From the NCBI GenBank assembly GCA_900469625.1, contig UBXV01000031.1:62001-126000 (forward strand): 64,000 nucleotides of DNA, in the 5' to 3' direction. The stretch comes from Hyphomicrobiales bacterium (GTDB lineage Bacteria; Pseudomonadota; Alphaproteobacteria; Rhizobiales; Rhizobiaceae). Below, in pieces: positions 18,671 to 30,000 of this stretch (within the stretch, counting starts at the first letter, position 1; each line of letters begins with the position of its first letter). The notes under the pieces were generated by a model. The model was not told where the DNA came from, did not search any database, and saw only the letters and a program-made list of their open reading frames with translations. The position numbers and the translations under genes are program-made.

Positions 18671-18973
18671 ATGAACCTGACCCCGCGCGAAAAGGACAAG
18701 CTGTTGATTTCCATGGCCGCGATGGTTGCCCGTCGTCGCCTGGAGCGCGGCGTCAAGCTCAACCATCCCGAAGCGATCGCGCTGATTACCGACTTCGTCG
18801 TCGAAGGTGCGCGTGACGGCCGGTCGGTCGCCGAATTGATGGAGGCGGGCGCCCATGTGATCACCCGCGCACAGGTGATGGAAGGGATCGCGGAGATGAT
18901 CCACGATATCCAGGTCGAGGCGACGTTCCCTGACGGCACCAAGCTCGTCACCGTCCATGAACCGATCCGCTGA
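18671..18973 (+). CDS. ureA: Urease gamma subunit
   Basis: A 100-residue gamma subunit of the nickel enzyme that hydrolyses urea to ammonia and carbamate. It begins [12 protein letters not shown] and contains the family core [21 protein letters not shown] and [14 protein letters not shown]. It lies 25 bases after ureD and 12 bases before the DUF1272 gene, consistent with one transcript. Confidence 0.98.
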   Translation: MNLTPREKDKLLISMAAMVARRRLERGVKLNHPEAIALITDFVVEGARDGRSVAELMEAGAHVITRAQVMEGIAEMIHDIQVEATFPDGTKLVTVHEPIR

Positions 18974-18985
18974 GGAGGCAAGCAC

Positions 18986-19240
18986 ATGCTGGCACTGCGC
19001 CCGAACTGCGAATGCTGCGACAAGGATCTGCCACCCGAAAGCCGCGAGGCGATGATCTGCACCTTCGAGTGCACCTTCTGCGTCGACTGTGTCGAGGGCG
19101 TGCTTGGCGGCGCCTGCCCAAATTGCGGCGGTGAGTTTACGCCACGCCCCGTGCGCCCTGTCGCGCTGCTTGCAAAATATCCTGCGTCGACCGAGCGGGT
19201 CTTGAAGCCTCGGGGCTGCACCGATGCCAACGCGGCCTGA
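18986..19240 (+). CDS. DUF1272 zinc-ribbon-like protein in urease operon
   Basis: An 84-residue protein with nine Cys residues in its first 50 positions, arranged as CECC, CTFECTFCVDC and CPNCGG. This is the DUF1272 pattern, suggesting two zinc sites. The C-terminal 30 residues are basic and lack Cys. It is embedded between ureA and ureB (12 and 18 bases away) and is probably co-translated. No function is established for the family; a metal-related role in urease maturation would be a guess from position. Confidence 0.85.
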   Translation: MLALRPNCECCDKDLPPESREAMICTFECTFCVDCVEGVLGGACPNCGGEFTPRPVRPVALLAKYPASTERVLKPRGCTDANAA

Positions 19241-19258
19241 GAGGGGGGCGAGCGAGAC

Positions 19259-19564
19259 ATGATCCCAGGGGAAATCATCGCCGCGAGCGGCGACATCGAA
19301 CTCAACCACGGCCACGAGACGGTGACGATCGAGGTTTCCAACACCGGTGACCGGCCGGTGCAGGTCGGAAGCCACTATCATTTTGCCGAAACCAATGCAG
19401 GGCTCGACTTCGACCGCAGCGCCGCTCACGGCAAACGCCTCGACATTCCCGCCGGCACGGCCGTGCGCTTCGAGCCGGGACAGAAACGGCAGGTGACGCT
19501 GATCCCGCTTTCGGGAAAGCGCGAGGTATTCGGCTTCCGCCAGAAGGTCATGGGAAAGCTTTAG
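19259..19564 (+). CDS. ureB: Urease beta subunit
   Basis: A 101-residue beta subunit. It starts [16 protein letters not shown] and carries the family blocks [19 protein letters not shown] and [16 protein letters not shown], with the conserved C-terminal FGFRQKVMG. The length is normal. It is separated from ureA by the DUF1272 gene and from ureC by two further inserted genes. Confidence 0.98.
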   Translation: MIPGEIIAASGDIELNHGHETVTIEVSNTGDRPVQVGSHYHFAETNAGLDFDRSAAHGKRLDIPAGTAVRFEPGQKRQVTLIPLSGKREVFGFRQKVMGKL

Positions 19565-19572
19565 GGATGACA

Positions 19573-19989
19573 ATGCGAACAATGCTGATCGCGAGCACCT
19601 TGCTGCTCGCAGCCATGCCGGCCTTTGCGCAGGAGGAGGATGTCGACTGCGCCAATGCGACAACGCAGGCGGACATGAACATTTGCGCCAACGAAGACTA
19701 TGGTGCCGCCGATACCGAACTCAATGTCGTCTACAAGCAGACCGTTACCGCGATGCGCGCCAAGGACGAGGAGCTCGCCGACATGAGCGCGGACTATGTC
19801 GGGGCCGAGGAGGCGTTGAAGAAAGCCCAACGTGCCTGGATCGGCTATCGCGACGGGCAGTGCGAGCTTGCCGGTTTCGCGGCGCGTGGCGGATCGCTGG
19901 AGCCGATGCTCGTCTCCGTGTGCCTGGCCGAGTTGACCAGGGCGCGCACCGAGGAGCTGAAGGTGCTGCTCGAGCCGTCGGAGAACTAG
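19573..19989 (+). CDS. Secreted lysozyme-inhibitor LprI-like (DUF1311) protein
   Basis: A 138-residue protein with an N-terminal signal peptide (MRTMLIASTLLLAAMPAFA, cleavage before QEED). A DUF1311/LprI domain follows, with the typical spacing of Cys in DCANATTQADMNICA and a later Cys pair (GQCELAGF, VSVCLAELT). ATG 19573 is chosen over ATG 19567 because TAGGG lies six bases upstream of the former and touches the latter. It lies nine bases after ureB. Periplasmic location is predicted; its link to urease is unknown. Confidence 0.75.
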   Translation: MRTMLIASTLLLAAMPAFAQEEDVDCANATTQADMNICANEDYGAADTELNVVYKQTVTAMRAKDEELADMSADYVGAEEALKKAQRAWIGYRDGQCELAGFAARGGSLEPMLVSVCLAELTRARTEELKVLLEPSEN

Positions 19990-19993
19990 CGCG

Positions 19994-20638
19994 ATGGAGG
20001 GCCGCACCATCGTGATTGTCGGAAACGGGGAGGTGCCGATGGGCGCCGCCGCAACGATCGATGCTGCCGATGTCGTCATCCGTTTCAACGATTGCCGCTC
20101 CGTCGGCGCGGGCGGGACGAAGACCGATATCATTGCCGTTTGCAATACTGGCCGGCCCGCACTTGCCATGCTCGGCGGCGGACGCTGGAAGAACAGCGCC
20201 GCTGTCCGGCAATCCCGCGAAATCTGGAGCGTGCGCGCGGCCGAGAAATTCACCGGAATGCGGGCAGCCCTGGCCGAAACGCACCCGGACCTCGACGATT
20301 TCTGCGACGACTACACAGCCGGTTTCGTCAGCTTCACCGCTGCGACGGGTCGCAAACATCGCGTCATTCCGGTGACCGTGCATGAACAGCTGGATCGGGA
20401 ACTGGCACGGTACGCGCCCACGCCATACGTCGTTCCGTCGAGCGGAATGGTGCTGATCGCCGACGTGCTTTCCGACTTTGCCATGCCTGGTGACGATATC
20501 GTCCTCGCCGGTTTCGGTCATGCCGGCTGGGGGCTGCATCCCTTCGGCGCCGAGCGTCGCTACGTCGAGGCCCTTGTGGCCGAGGGCCGTCTTCGTCGTC
20601 TTCCCTCATCTTTTTCAGACTTGTCCCAAGGAGCCTGA
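19994..20638 (+). CDS. Urease-operon accessory protein with GT29 sialyltransferase-like motifs
   Basis: A 214-residue cytosolic protein (no signal peptide, no membrane helix) of a family that rhizobial annotations call urease operon accessory protein. Its motifs follow the order of GT29 glycosyltransferases. An L-motif-like N-terminus has VGNG (9-12), ID (22-23), RFN (30-32) and GTKTD (41-45). An S-motif-like PSSG (148-151) leads to GFG (173-175), then His182 four residues from Glu187, as in the H-x4-E very-small motif. It lies four bases after the LprI-like gene and four bases before ureC. Activity is unknown; the glycosyltransferase call is motif-based inference. Confidence 0.7.
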   Translation: MEGRTIVIVGNGEVPMGAAATIDAADVVIRFNDCRSVGAGGTKTDIIAVCNTGRPALAMLGGGRWKNSAAVRQSREIWSVRAAEKFTGMRAALAETHPDLDDFCDDYTAGFVSFTAATGRKHRVIPVTVHEQLDRELARYAPTPYVVPSSGMVLIADVLSDFAMPGDDIVLAGFGHAGWGLHPFGAERRYVEALVAEGRLRRLPSSFSDLSQGA

Positions 20639-20642
20639 ACCC

Positions 20643-22355
<1,713 letters not shown>

Positions 22356-22368
22356 GCGGCAGGCGGTC

Positions 22369-23064
22369 TTGTCGCGAAAAAGCGGTATCGGGCGAGCGCT
22401 CAAATGGATCGCGTTCGGCCTACTCGGGCTGATCCTGGCTGTCGTGCTTGGAACGGTCGTGCCGCGGCCGCTGCTGCCGACGATGGCGACAGCAGCAGCA
22501 ACGGCCGCAGTCGGCGAACGCATCCTGATCCTCTCGAGCCCGATCCACACCGATATCGCCATTCCGCTCAATGACGAGACGCGCGCGCGGTTTGGTTTCA
22601 CCGGCGAGGCGGGCGTACCGCTCGATCATCTGGAGGCGAGATGGCTGATCTTCGGCTGGGGCGGCCGGTCGTTTTATCTGGAAACGCCGACATGGTCCGA
22701 CCTGAAGCCGATGCCGGTCTTCAGGGCGCTGACTGTCGACCGCTCGGTGATGCACGTGGATATCGCCGGGGCGATCGTCGAGCCACAGCCGTCGGTCGCA
22801 AGCGTGGACCTGGACCGCGCCGCGTTCGAAAGACTGATGACGTTCATCTCGCAAAGTTTTGCCAGAAAAGACGGCGCCGTCGTGCCGGTCGAAGGCTTTT
22901 CCTATGGTTACGCCGACCGTTTCTTCGAGGCAGAGGGAACGTTCAACGCACTGTTTGGCTGCAACACCTGGACCGCGCGGGCGCTGCGCGAAGCGGGATT
23001 GCAGACGGGGCTCTGGAATCCTCTGCCATCGACCCTCGGCCTGTCGTTGCGGCTGCACAACTGA
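22369..23064 (+). CDS. Urease-region membrane-anchored protein (TIGR02117/DUF2459)
   Basis: A protein of about 231 residues with one N-terminal membrane segment (WIAFGLLGLILAVVLGTVV) and an extracytoplasmic domain. The pattern SSPIHTDIAIPL, FGWGGRSFYLETP and [15 protein letters not shown] is that of TIGR02117, a conserved family noted near urease genes. The His, Cys and Asn residues suggest a peptidase-like NlpC/P60-type site, by analogy only. The start is unclear: no ATG fits, and TTG 22369 with AGGCGG upstream is used here. It lies 13 bases after ureC. Confidence 0.7.
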   Translation: MSRKSGIGRALKWIAFGLLGLILAVVLGTVVPRPLLPTMATAAATAAVGERILILSSPIHTDIAIPLNDETRARFGFTGEAGVPLDHLEARWLIFGWGGRSFYLETPTWSDLKPMPVFRALTVDRSVMHVDIAGAIVEPQPSVASVDLDRAAFERLMTFISQSFARKDGAVVPVEGFSYGYADRFFEAEGTFNALFGCNTWTARALREAGLQTGLWNPLPSTLGLSLRLHN

Positions 23065-23258
23065 CGCATTGTCGTGCTCGAGATGGGCTGCAAGAGGCAT
23101 GCGCCCGTCGCATGCCTGCCATGCAGGGCTGTGAAATGCAGCCTTTCGCCGTGCGCCGCAGTGGAATTTCCGGTAGGAAGCGGGCTGAAATTTTCCTCGA
23201 CTGCGATTGTTCTCCAAAGGCCGCTCGCAATCGAGTGCCCGCACCGAAGGAGATGACC

Positions 23259-23798
23259 ATGCTCGGCAGAAAAGTACCGTCCGTAACGTTCCGCACCCGC
23301 ATTCGCGATGAAGCCGTCGGCGGCTCCAACCCGTTCCGTTGGCAGGATGTTTCGTCCGACGATTACTTCGCCGGAAAACGCGTCGTGCTGTTTTCGCTGC
23401 CGGGCGCGTTCACGCCCACCTGCTCGACGTTCCAGCTGCCCGATTTCGAGAAGCTGACGGCCGAGTTCAACGCTGAAGGCGTTGACGAAATCTACTGCAT
23501 CTCGGTCAACGACGCATTCGTGATGAACGCCTGGGGCAAGTCCCAGAACCTCGAAAACGTCAAGCTGATCCCCGACGGCTCGGGCGAATTCACCCGCAAG
23601 ATGGGCATGCTCGTTGCCAAGGACAACCTTGGTTTCGGCATGCGCTCCTGGCGCTACGCCGCCGTCGTCGATAACGGCGTCGTCGTGCAGTGGTTCGAGG
23701 AAGAAGGCTACTCCGACAATTGCGACAGCGATCCCTATGGCGTTTCCTCGCCGCAGAACATCCTCGAGACGCTGAAGTCGCAGAAGCTCGCAGCCTGA
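23259..23798 (+). CDS. Peroxiredoxin (Prx5/AhpE-like)
   Basis: A 179-residue thiol peroxidase of the Prx5 group, reducing H2O2 or organic peroxides. The peroxidatic Cys is in PGAFTPTCSTFQLP, and a possible second Cys lies in DNCDSDPYG near the C-terminus. ATG 23259 has AAGGAG six bases upstream (23247-23252), and ATG 23253 lies inside that site. The 194-base space before it suggests its own promoter. It sits inside the urease region but has its own terminator, so a role in urease function is unlikely. Confidence 0.9.
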   Translation: MLGRKVPSVTFRTRIRDEAVGGSNPFRWQDVSSDDYFAGKRVVLFSLPGAFTPTCSTFQLPDFEKLTAEFNAEGVDEIYCISVNDAFVMNAWGKSQNLENVKLIPDGSGEFTRKMGMLVAKDNLGFGMRSWRYAAVVDNGVVVQWFEEEGYSDNCDSDPYGVSSPQNILETLKSQKLAA

Positions 23799-23826
23799 TC
23801 GGCTCTGCGAACGGATCGATTTTCGA

Positions 23827-23856
23827 AACCCCGGTGCTGGCGCCGGGGTTTTTTCT
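23827..23856 (+). terminator. Intrinsic terminator after the peroxiredoxin gene
   Basis: An 8-bp stem AACCCCGG / CCGGGGTT (23827-23834 with 23843-23850), an 8-base loop and a run of six T. It lies 28 bases after the peroxiredoxin stop. It divides the urease region into ureDABC and ureEFG segments. Confidence 0.9.
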
Positions 23857-23893
23857 TGCTACACTGCCGGATGAAAAAGATGTCGAGGGTTCA

Positions 23894-24190
23894 ATGGTTT
23901 ACATTATCGCTTATCTCACCGCACACTCGGGCAAGGGAGCGGATGTGCTGCCGTTGGCCGCCCCGCTGATCGAGGCGACGCGGCGCGAAGCGGGCTGCAT
24001 CAGCTACGAGCTCTATCAAAAGCCCACCGATCCTGACACGCTGGTGTTCGTCGAGACCTGGAAGGACAGGGCTGCCGTCGACGCGCATTTCGCCGAGCCG
24101 CATCTGAAGGCGTTCCAGGCTGCCATGGCCGATCTGCTCATCGAGGCGCGTATCGAACTCGTGCATCCGGAAAAGGTCGAGGTGCTCTGA
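23894..24190 (+). CDS. Putative quinol monooxygenase (ABM/YgiN family)
   Basis: A 98-residue ferredoxin-fold protein of the antibiotic-biosynthesis-monooxygenase family. Core segments are [33 protein letters not shown] and HLKAFQ. ATG 23894 follows GAGGGT; the in-frame extension upstream reads through the terminator. Its stop is one base before the ureE start, so it is probably co-transcribed with ureEFG. The substrate is unknown; YgiN acts on quinols (family knowledge). Confidence 0.8.
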   Translation: MVYIIAYLTAHSGKGADVLPLAAPLIEATRREAGCISYELYQKPTDPDTLVFVETWKDRAAVDAHFAEPHLKAFQAAMADLLIEARIELVHPEKVEVL

Positions 24191-24191
24191 G

Positions 24192-24668
24192 ATGCCCTAT
24201 CGCTCCACCGAGGTGCTTTCGCCTGGCGACAGGGACAAGGCGCCGCTGCACAGCGTGACGCTTTCCCATGATGCGCGGCATCTGCGCCGCAAGCTGCTGC
24301 ACCTCGAAAACGACGATGTCGTCATGCTGGATCTGAAGGAAGCGGTGATGCTGGCGGATGGCGATCTGCTGGTGCTCGATGGCGGCGGCTATATCCGGGT
24401 TCTTGCGGCGCCCGAAGCGCTCTACGCGATCCGCCCGCGCGATCCGCTGCACCTCATCGAACTCGCCTGGCATCTCGGCAACCGCCACCTGCCGGCGCAG
24501 ATCGAGACGGGCCGCATCCTGATTGCCCGCGATCCGGTCATCCGGGCGATGCTCGAAGGGCTGGGGGCTGTTGTCACCGAGGTTTCCGAGCCGTTTCATC
24601 CGGTGCGTGGCGCCTATCATGCGGCCGGTGGGCACGACCACGGGCACAACCATCATCACCATGGCTGA
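24192..24668 (+). CDS. ureE: Urease nickel metallochaperone UreE
   Basis: A 158-residue nickel-binding dimeric chaperone that delivers Ni to the UreDFG complex. The N-terminal peptide-binding domain and the C-terminal metal domain ([13 protein letters not shown], with the conserved GNRH) are present. The C-terminal tail is a His-rich nickel store with eight His among the last 13 residues. The gene overlaps ureF by eight bases. Confidence 0.96.
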   Translation: MPYRSTEVLSPGDRDKAPLHSVTLSHDARHLRRKLLHLENDDVVMLDLKEAVMLADGDLLVLDGGGYIRVLAAPEALYAIRPRDPLHLIELAWHLGNRHLPAQIETGRILIARDPVIRAMLEGLGAVVTEVSEPFHPVRGAYHAAGGHDHGHNHHHHG

Positions 24669-25332
24669 ACGGGTCGACACGCAGGCGCTGCTTCGCCTCG
24701 TAGCCTGGCTGTCACCGGCCTTTCCGGTCGGTGCCTTCTCCTACTCGAACGGGTTGGAGCAGGCCGTTCACGATGGCCATGTGTCTGACGCCGGGAGCCT
24801 GCGGTCGTGGCTTGAGACAATGCTTTGCCATGGATCCGGGTGGAACGATGCGGTGCTGCTTGGCGAAGCCTATCGGGCGTTCGAGGATCCGGCCCGGCTC
24901 GTTTGCGTGATCGAACTGGCCGAGGCGATGGCGACCAGCCGCGAGCGGCATATGGAAACCATGCTGCAGGGCGATGCCTTTCTGGCTGCTGCGCGGCATT
25001 GGCCGCATCCGGTGATGGAGAGGCTGGGTGATGGCGTCGCCTATCCTGTCGCCGTTGGCGCGATTGCCGGCGCCCATGCAACTGGGCTTGAGCCGGCGAT
25101 TGCCGCCTATCTGCATGCCTCGATTTCGAACGCGGTCTCGGTCGCCATCCGCTGCGGCGTGACCGGCCAGCGCGATGGCGTCGGCGTGATCGCGTCACTG
25201 GAGCCGACAATCGCGGCGATCGCGGAAAAGGCGTGTGCTGCCTCGCTGGACGATCTTGGTTCGGCCGCGATCACGGCCGATATCTCGTCTTTGAGACACG
25301 AAATCCTGCATTCCCGGCTCTTCCGCTCCTAG
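24661..25332 (+). CDS. ureF: Urease accessory protein UreF
   Basis: A 223-residue alpha-helical UreF, which bridges UreD and UreG and acts on GTP hydrolysis during nickel loading. The family blocks [22 protein letters not shown] and [14 protein letters not shown]-like segments are present, as is the C-terminal [16 protein letters not shown] 24661 lies within the ureE His-codon tail, eight bases before the ureE stop. Translation coupling to ureE is likely. Confidence 0.96.
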   Translation: MAERVDTQALLRLVAWLSPAFPVGAFSYSNGLEQAVHDGHVSDAGSLRSWLETMLCHGSGWNDAVLLGEAYRAFEDPARLVCVIELAEAMATSRERHMETMLQGDAFLAAARHWPHPVMERLGDGVAYPVAVGAIAGAHATGLEPAIAAYLHASISNAVSVAIRCGVTGQRDGVGVIASLEPTIAAIAEKACAASLDDLGSAAITADISSLRHEILHSRLFRS

Positions 25333-25472
25333 GGCTTTTCGGAGGAGAAGCGCTGTGCAGCATGGCGCGAGAAATCTGAAAGTCTAAGCGAAATAAGGTC
25401 TTTGCGCATAGGATTGGCGGCACAGGTTTGGACCGTCTCGGACACTGAGCATCGCCTTCGAAAGGAACGTAC

Positions 25473-26084
25473 ATGACATCGAAGAATGGTCCACTGCGCA
25501 TCGGCATCGGCGGCCCCGTCGGCTCCGGAAAGACGGCGCTGACGGACAAGCTCTGCAAGGCGATGCGGGAGAAATACTCTGTCGCCGTCGTCACCAACGA
25601 CATCTACACCAAGGAAGACGCCGAGGCGCTGGTGCGCATGCAGGCACTGCCTTCCGACCGCATCGTCGGCGTCGAGACCGGCGGTTGTCCGCACACCGCT
25701 ATCCGCGAAGACGCGACGATCAACCTGCAGGCGATTGCCGACCTCAACCGTCGTTTTCCTGATCTTGACGTCGTGTTCATCGAATCCGGTGGCGACAATC
25801 TGGCGGCCACCTTCTCCCCCGACCTCGCCGATCTGACGATCTATGTCATCTCCGTCTGCCAGGGTGAGGAAATCCCGCGCAAGGGCGGGCCCGGGATCAC
25901 CAAGTCCGACCTGCTTGTCATCAACAAGCAGGATCTCGCCCCCTATGTCGGTGCTGATCTCGAGGTCATGAACCGCGACGCCACCCGGATGCGGGCGGAT
26001 AAGCCTTTCGTTTTCACCGACATGAAACGCGGTGAGGGCGTCAACCGGATCGTCGATTTCCTGACCCTGCATGGCGGCCTTTGA
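25473..26084 (+). CDS. ureG: Urease accessory GTPase UreG
   Basis: A 203-residue SIMIBI-class GTPase that powers nickel insertion into urease. The P-loop is [11 protein letters not shown], the metal motif [14 protein letters not shown] carries the Cys-Pro-His nickel site, and [13 protein letters not shown] and VINKQDLAP (guanine specificity NKxD) are intact. It is preceded by AAAGGAACG at the ribosome-binding position. A 140-base gap separates it from ureF, longer than other gaps here, but no terminator is seen in it. Confidence 0.97.
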   Translation: MTSKNGPLRIGIGGPVGSGKTALTDKLCKAMREKYSVAVVTNDIYTKEDAEALVRMQALPSDRIVGVETGGCPHTAIREDATINLQAIADLNRRFPDLDVVFIESGGDNLAATFSPDLADLTIYVISVCQGEEIPRKGGPGITKSDLLVINKQDLAPYVGADLEVMNRDATRMRADKPFVFTDMKRGEGVNRIVDFLTLHGGL

Positions 26085-26250
26085 GCAATGCCGGGCGCTT
26101 CGGCCTGCCGGATCTGAAGCGGTCGTGACGCTCAGCGTGTCTCGCAGGCGAACGCCAGCAGACGTTGGAAGCGGCTGTCTGTCTCGAGATGCGTAGAACG
26201 GAAGAGGGAGAGATGGTGCGCTTCCCCGATGCCGTTTCAGTCGGAAAGGC

Positions 26251-26931
26251 CTAGAAACGCTCGAGAGCGTTGCGATCGTGGATCTCGATCATGCGTCCCT
26301 TGACGGTGACGCCGGAGCGGCGCAGCGCCGAGAAAGCGCGCGAGAGCGCTTCTGGCGCTAGCCCGAGCTTGCCCGCCAGCACATTCTTCTGGAACGGCAG
26401 CCGGAACGAAAACGTCGTCGACCCGTCCGGGCAATGGCCGAGAATGTAGTTGGCGACACGCTGGGGCGCCGTCAGCAGACGGTCTTCTGCCAGGCAATCT
26501 TCGGCCATCTGGCCGTGCCTGCAGAGCAATTCCATCAGTGCCTGGGCAATATCGGGATGCGTTTCGGCAAGGCTACGCAAGTTGCGGCTGTCGAGGCGCG
26601 CGATTGTCGAGGATCCGATCGCTCGGGCGCTTGCGGTCGCGCGGTTGCCGAGGAACATGGCGCTTTCGCCAAAAAGTTCGCCTTTGGGGAAAACGGCGAT
26701 GTCGGCCTCGCGGCCATCCTTGCCGAGGCGGTAGAGACGCACCAGACCGGACAGAACGCAGAAGACGCTGTCGACCGTTTCGTCCTGGTGAAACAGGACA
26801 TCGTGCTCCTCGTGGTTGGTAACCACCGCGCCTTCGAGAACGGCATTGGAAGCCGCCGCTGACAGCTTCTCGAAGAAGCGGGAGCCCAAAAGCACCGTTC
26901 TGTCACTCGAGTTCAATCGCAAGGTCTTCAT
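26251..26931 (-). CDS. Crp/Fnr family transcriptional regulator
   Basis: A 226-residue regulator with a cyclic-nucleotide-binding-like domain (about residues 20-140; segments FHQDETVDSVFCVLSG and GELFGESAMF) and a winged-helix HTH (about 165-220). The recognition helix contains EALSR, matching the E-x-x-S-R pattern of Fnr, which reads TTGAT half-sites. There is no N-terminal Cys cluster, so it is not an oxygen-sensing iron-sulfur Fnr and the signal is unknown. A box of the predicted type lies 56-69 bases upstream of its start, suggesting autoregulation. It is convergent with ureG. Confidence 0.85.
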   Translation of the reverse strand: MKTLRLNSSDRTVLLGSRFFEKLSAAASNAVLEGAVVTNHEEHDVLFHQDETVDSVFCVLSGLVRLYRLGKDGREADIAVFPKGELFGESAMFLGNRATASARAIGSSTIARLDSRNLRSLAETHPDIAQALMELLCRHGQMAEDCLAEDRLLTAPQRVANYILGHCPDGSTTFSFRLPFQKNVLAGKLGLAPEALSRAFSALRRSGVTVKGRMIEIHDRNALERF

Positions 26932-26986
26932 CGCACCGGTCCTAAATCAAAGTCGCGTCAGGGTAGCCGTGCTTTTGAAACGCGAA

Positions 26987-27000
26987 TTGACCTCGATCAA
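26987..27000 (-). promoter_or_regulatory. Fnr/FixK-type box upstream of the Crp/Fnr gene
   Basis: The sequence TTGACCTCGATCAA matches the anaerobox consensus TTGAT-N4-ATCAA at nine of ten defined positions. It is centred about 62 bases upstream of the start codon at 26931, on the promoter side of this minus-strand gene. The gene's own product has the matching recognition-helix residues. Confidence 0.6.
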
Positions 27001-27011
27001 ATAGCCGGCAC

Positions 27012-27039
27012 AAAAAAGCCCGCGCCTATCAGCGCGGGC
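27012..27039 (-). terminator. Intrinsic terminator of the RND efflux operon
   Basis: Read on the minus strand it is GCCCGCGC / GCGCGGGC (plus positions 27032-27039 with 27018-27025), a 6-base loop and TTTTTT. It lies 26 bases past the stop of the RND permease gene. Confidence 0.92.
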
Positions 27040-27064
27040 CTTGTTGTCGGGCGATTTGTCCAGG

Positions 27065-30000
27065 CTATTCGGCCGCAAGTGCCGGGTGGTTGATCACCTT
27101 GCCCGTGGACTTGGCTTTCGGCTGGCCGTCTTCGATCGTCTTGAGGCGCTCTTCCAGTCCTTCGATCGACTTTCTCTGGTCGTTGACCCGTTCGGTCAGG
27201 GCTTCGCGGTCGAGCGGCAGGTTTTCGTCATCCTTCTTGCCGACGAAGCGGCCGAAGGCCCAGGCGAGCAGGCGCGACAGGTCATCCATGATCAGGAAAA
27301 AGGAAGGCACGACGACGAGGCTGAGGATCGTCGAGACGATGATGCCGCCAATGACGGCGATCGCCATCGGTGCACGGAACGAGCCGCCTTCGCCGACGCC
27401 AAGCGCGGAGGGCAGCATGCCCGCCGACATGGCGATCGAGGTCATGATGATCGGACGGGCGCGCTTGCGGCCTGCCTCGATCATCGCCTGCGTGCGGTCC
27501 ATGCCGTGGTGCATCATCTCGATGCCGAAATCGACCAGCAGGATCGCGTTCTTCGTGACGATGCCCATCAGCATCAGGATGCCGATCAAAACTGGCATCG
27601 ACAGCGAGTTCTGCGTCAGGATCAGGCCGGCCGCGACACCGCCCATGGCAAGCGGCAGCGAGAACAGGATGGTGAAGGGCTGGATCACATCCTTAAACAG
27701 CAGGATCAACACCACGAGCACCAGCATCAGGCCAAGCAGCATCGCGTTGACGAAGCTGACCTGCATCTCCTCCTCGACTTCGGCATCGCCGCTCTTGAGC
27801 AGTTGCACGGTGCTCGGCATCTTTGCTTCGGCGGCAATCTGCTCGAAACGTGCCGAGGCCGTGTTGAGCGCGACGCCGATCGGAAGATCCGCGCCAAGTG
27901 CGACGACGCGGTTGCGATCGTAGCGTTTGATCGAACTCGGGCCTTCGGAGTAGTTGATGTCGGCAACGCTGGACAACGGCACCGTCGAACCCGACGCCGT
28001 CTGGATCTTCAGGCTGCGGATGGCAGCGATATCCGTGCGGAAATCGCGGTTGACCTGGACACGGATCGGGATGAGCCGGCCATCGAGCGCGATTTTTGTC
28101 AGGGCCGCGTCGATGTCGCCGATGGTGGCGACCCGGATGACTTCCGAAATCTGAGCAGTGGTGATGCCGAGGCGCGACATCTGCTCGTCGCGCGGCCGGA
28201 TCTGCAGTTCCGGACGGGGCAGGGCGCCGTCGGGGCTGACATTGGCGAGCAGCGGATCGCTGCGCAGCTTGCCTTCGAGAACAGCGACGGCTTTGTCCAG
28301 GTCCTTCTCGTTGTTCGAAAGCAGATTGAACGACAGTTCTCGCTCGCCGCGGTCGTTGAGCTTGATGACCCGCACGTCCGGCAAGTCGCGGACGCGGGCG
28401 AAGATCTCCTTCTCGATCTGTGCCTGGGGAATGATGCGGCCTTCCGGCTCAAGCTTCGGCAGGTACTGACCAATGACGGGCAGGCGGCCGAGCACATCGT
28501 TGACGACCTTGTTGACCAGCGAGTGATCGCGCTTTTCGAGCAGCACCGTCACCGTGGCGCGGCGCAGTTCCAGGTCGCCCTTGGGCGAGGCGCCGCCGAG
28601 CACGAAGACGCTCTCCACGCCTTCGAGGTCCTTGACCCTGTCGTAGATCTGCGCGGTCGTGCGGTCCGTGTCCTCGAGCATGGCGTCCGGCGCCAGTTCG
28701 ACCGACAGGCTGACGCGTGACGTGTCATCAGGGGGCAGGAAGCCACCAGGCACGAACATGAACAGCGCAGCCACGGAGGCGACGGTGACGCCGATCGCGA
28801 CGAGCACCGTCAGGTAACGCATGTACCAGCGCTTCGTCGTCGCTTGAACCAGACGCGTGTAGCGACGCATCAGAGCGCCGTCTTCGGCGTGGTGGCCATC
28901 GAGTTTCGACGGGCGCATCAGATAGGCGGCCATGACGGGCGTAATCAGGCGCGCGACGAGCAGCGAGAAGAACACCGACACGGCGACGGTCAGGCCGAAC
29001 TGGATGAAGTACTGCCCGACGATGCCCGGCATGAACGACACCGGTATGAACACCGCGATGATGGTGAACGTGGTGGCAATCACGGCGAGGCCGATTTCGT
29101 CCGCCGCCTCGATCGCCGCCTTGTAGGGCGATTTGCCCATATGGATATGCCGCTCGATGTTCTCGATCTCGACGATCGCGTCGTCGACGAGAATGCCCGT
29201 TGCCAGCGTCAGCGCCAGGAAGCTGACGAGATTGAGCGAGAAGCCGAGTATTTCCATGACCCAGAAGGTCGGGATCGCCGAGAGCGGCAGGGCGACGGCG
29301 CATATCAGCGTCGCGCGCCAGTTGCGCAGGAACAGCATGACGACGATGACGGCGAGCAATGCGCCTTCCATCAGCGTGTGCAGGGCGGCTTCATAGTTTC
29401 CGTAGGTGAAGTAGACGGAATCGTCGACCATCTCGATGGTGACGTCCGGGTTCGTGGCGCGGACCTTTTCCAGCGACTTGGCAACGGTTTCGGCGACGCT
29501 CACCTCGCTTGCGCCCTTGGCGCGGAAAACCGCGAAGGTCACGCCGGGATTGCCGTTGAAGCGCGAGAAGGAGCGGGGCTCCTCATAGGTGTCGGTGACG
29601 GTGCCGAGTTCGGAAAGACGAACGAAGCGACCGCTCGGCACCGAGATCATGGTGTTGGCGAGCTGGTCGACGTTGCGGGCATCGCCGAGCGTGCGGATCG
29701 CTTGCTCGCTGCCACCCACCTGACCACGACCGGAGCCCAGATCCATGTTCATGCGGCGAAGCTGGCCGTTGACGTCGGCGGCGGTGATGCCGAGCGAGTT
29801 CAGCTTGTCTTCGTTGAGCTCGACGCGAACCTCGCGGTCGGCGCCGCCGTAGCGGTCGACGCGGCCGATGCCGCTCTTGCCCTGAATTTCGCGCTTGATG
29901 ACGTCGTCGACGAACCAGGAGAGTTCTTCCAGCGACATGCCCGGCGCCGAGACGGAGAAGGTCTGGATCGCCTGGCCCTCGACGTCGACCTTGGAGACGA

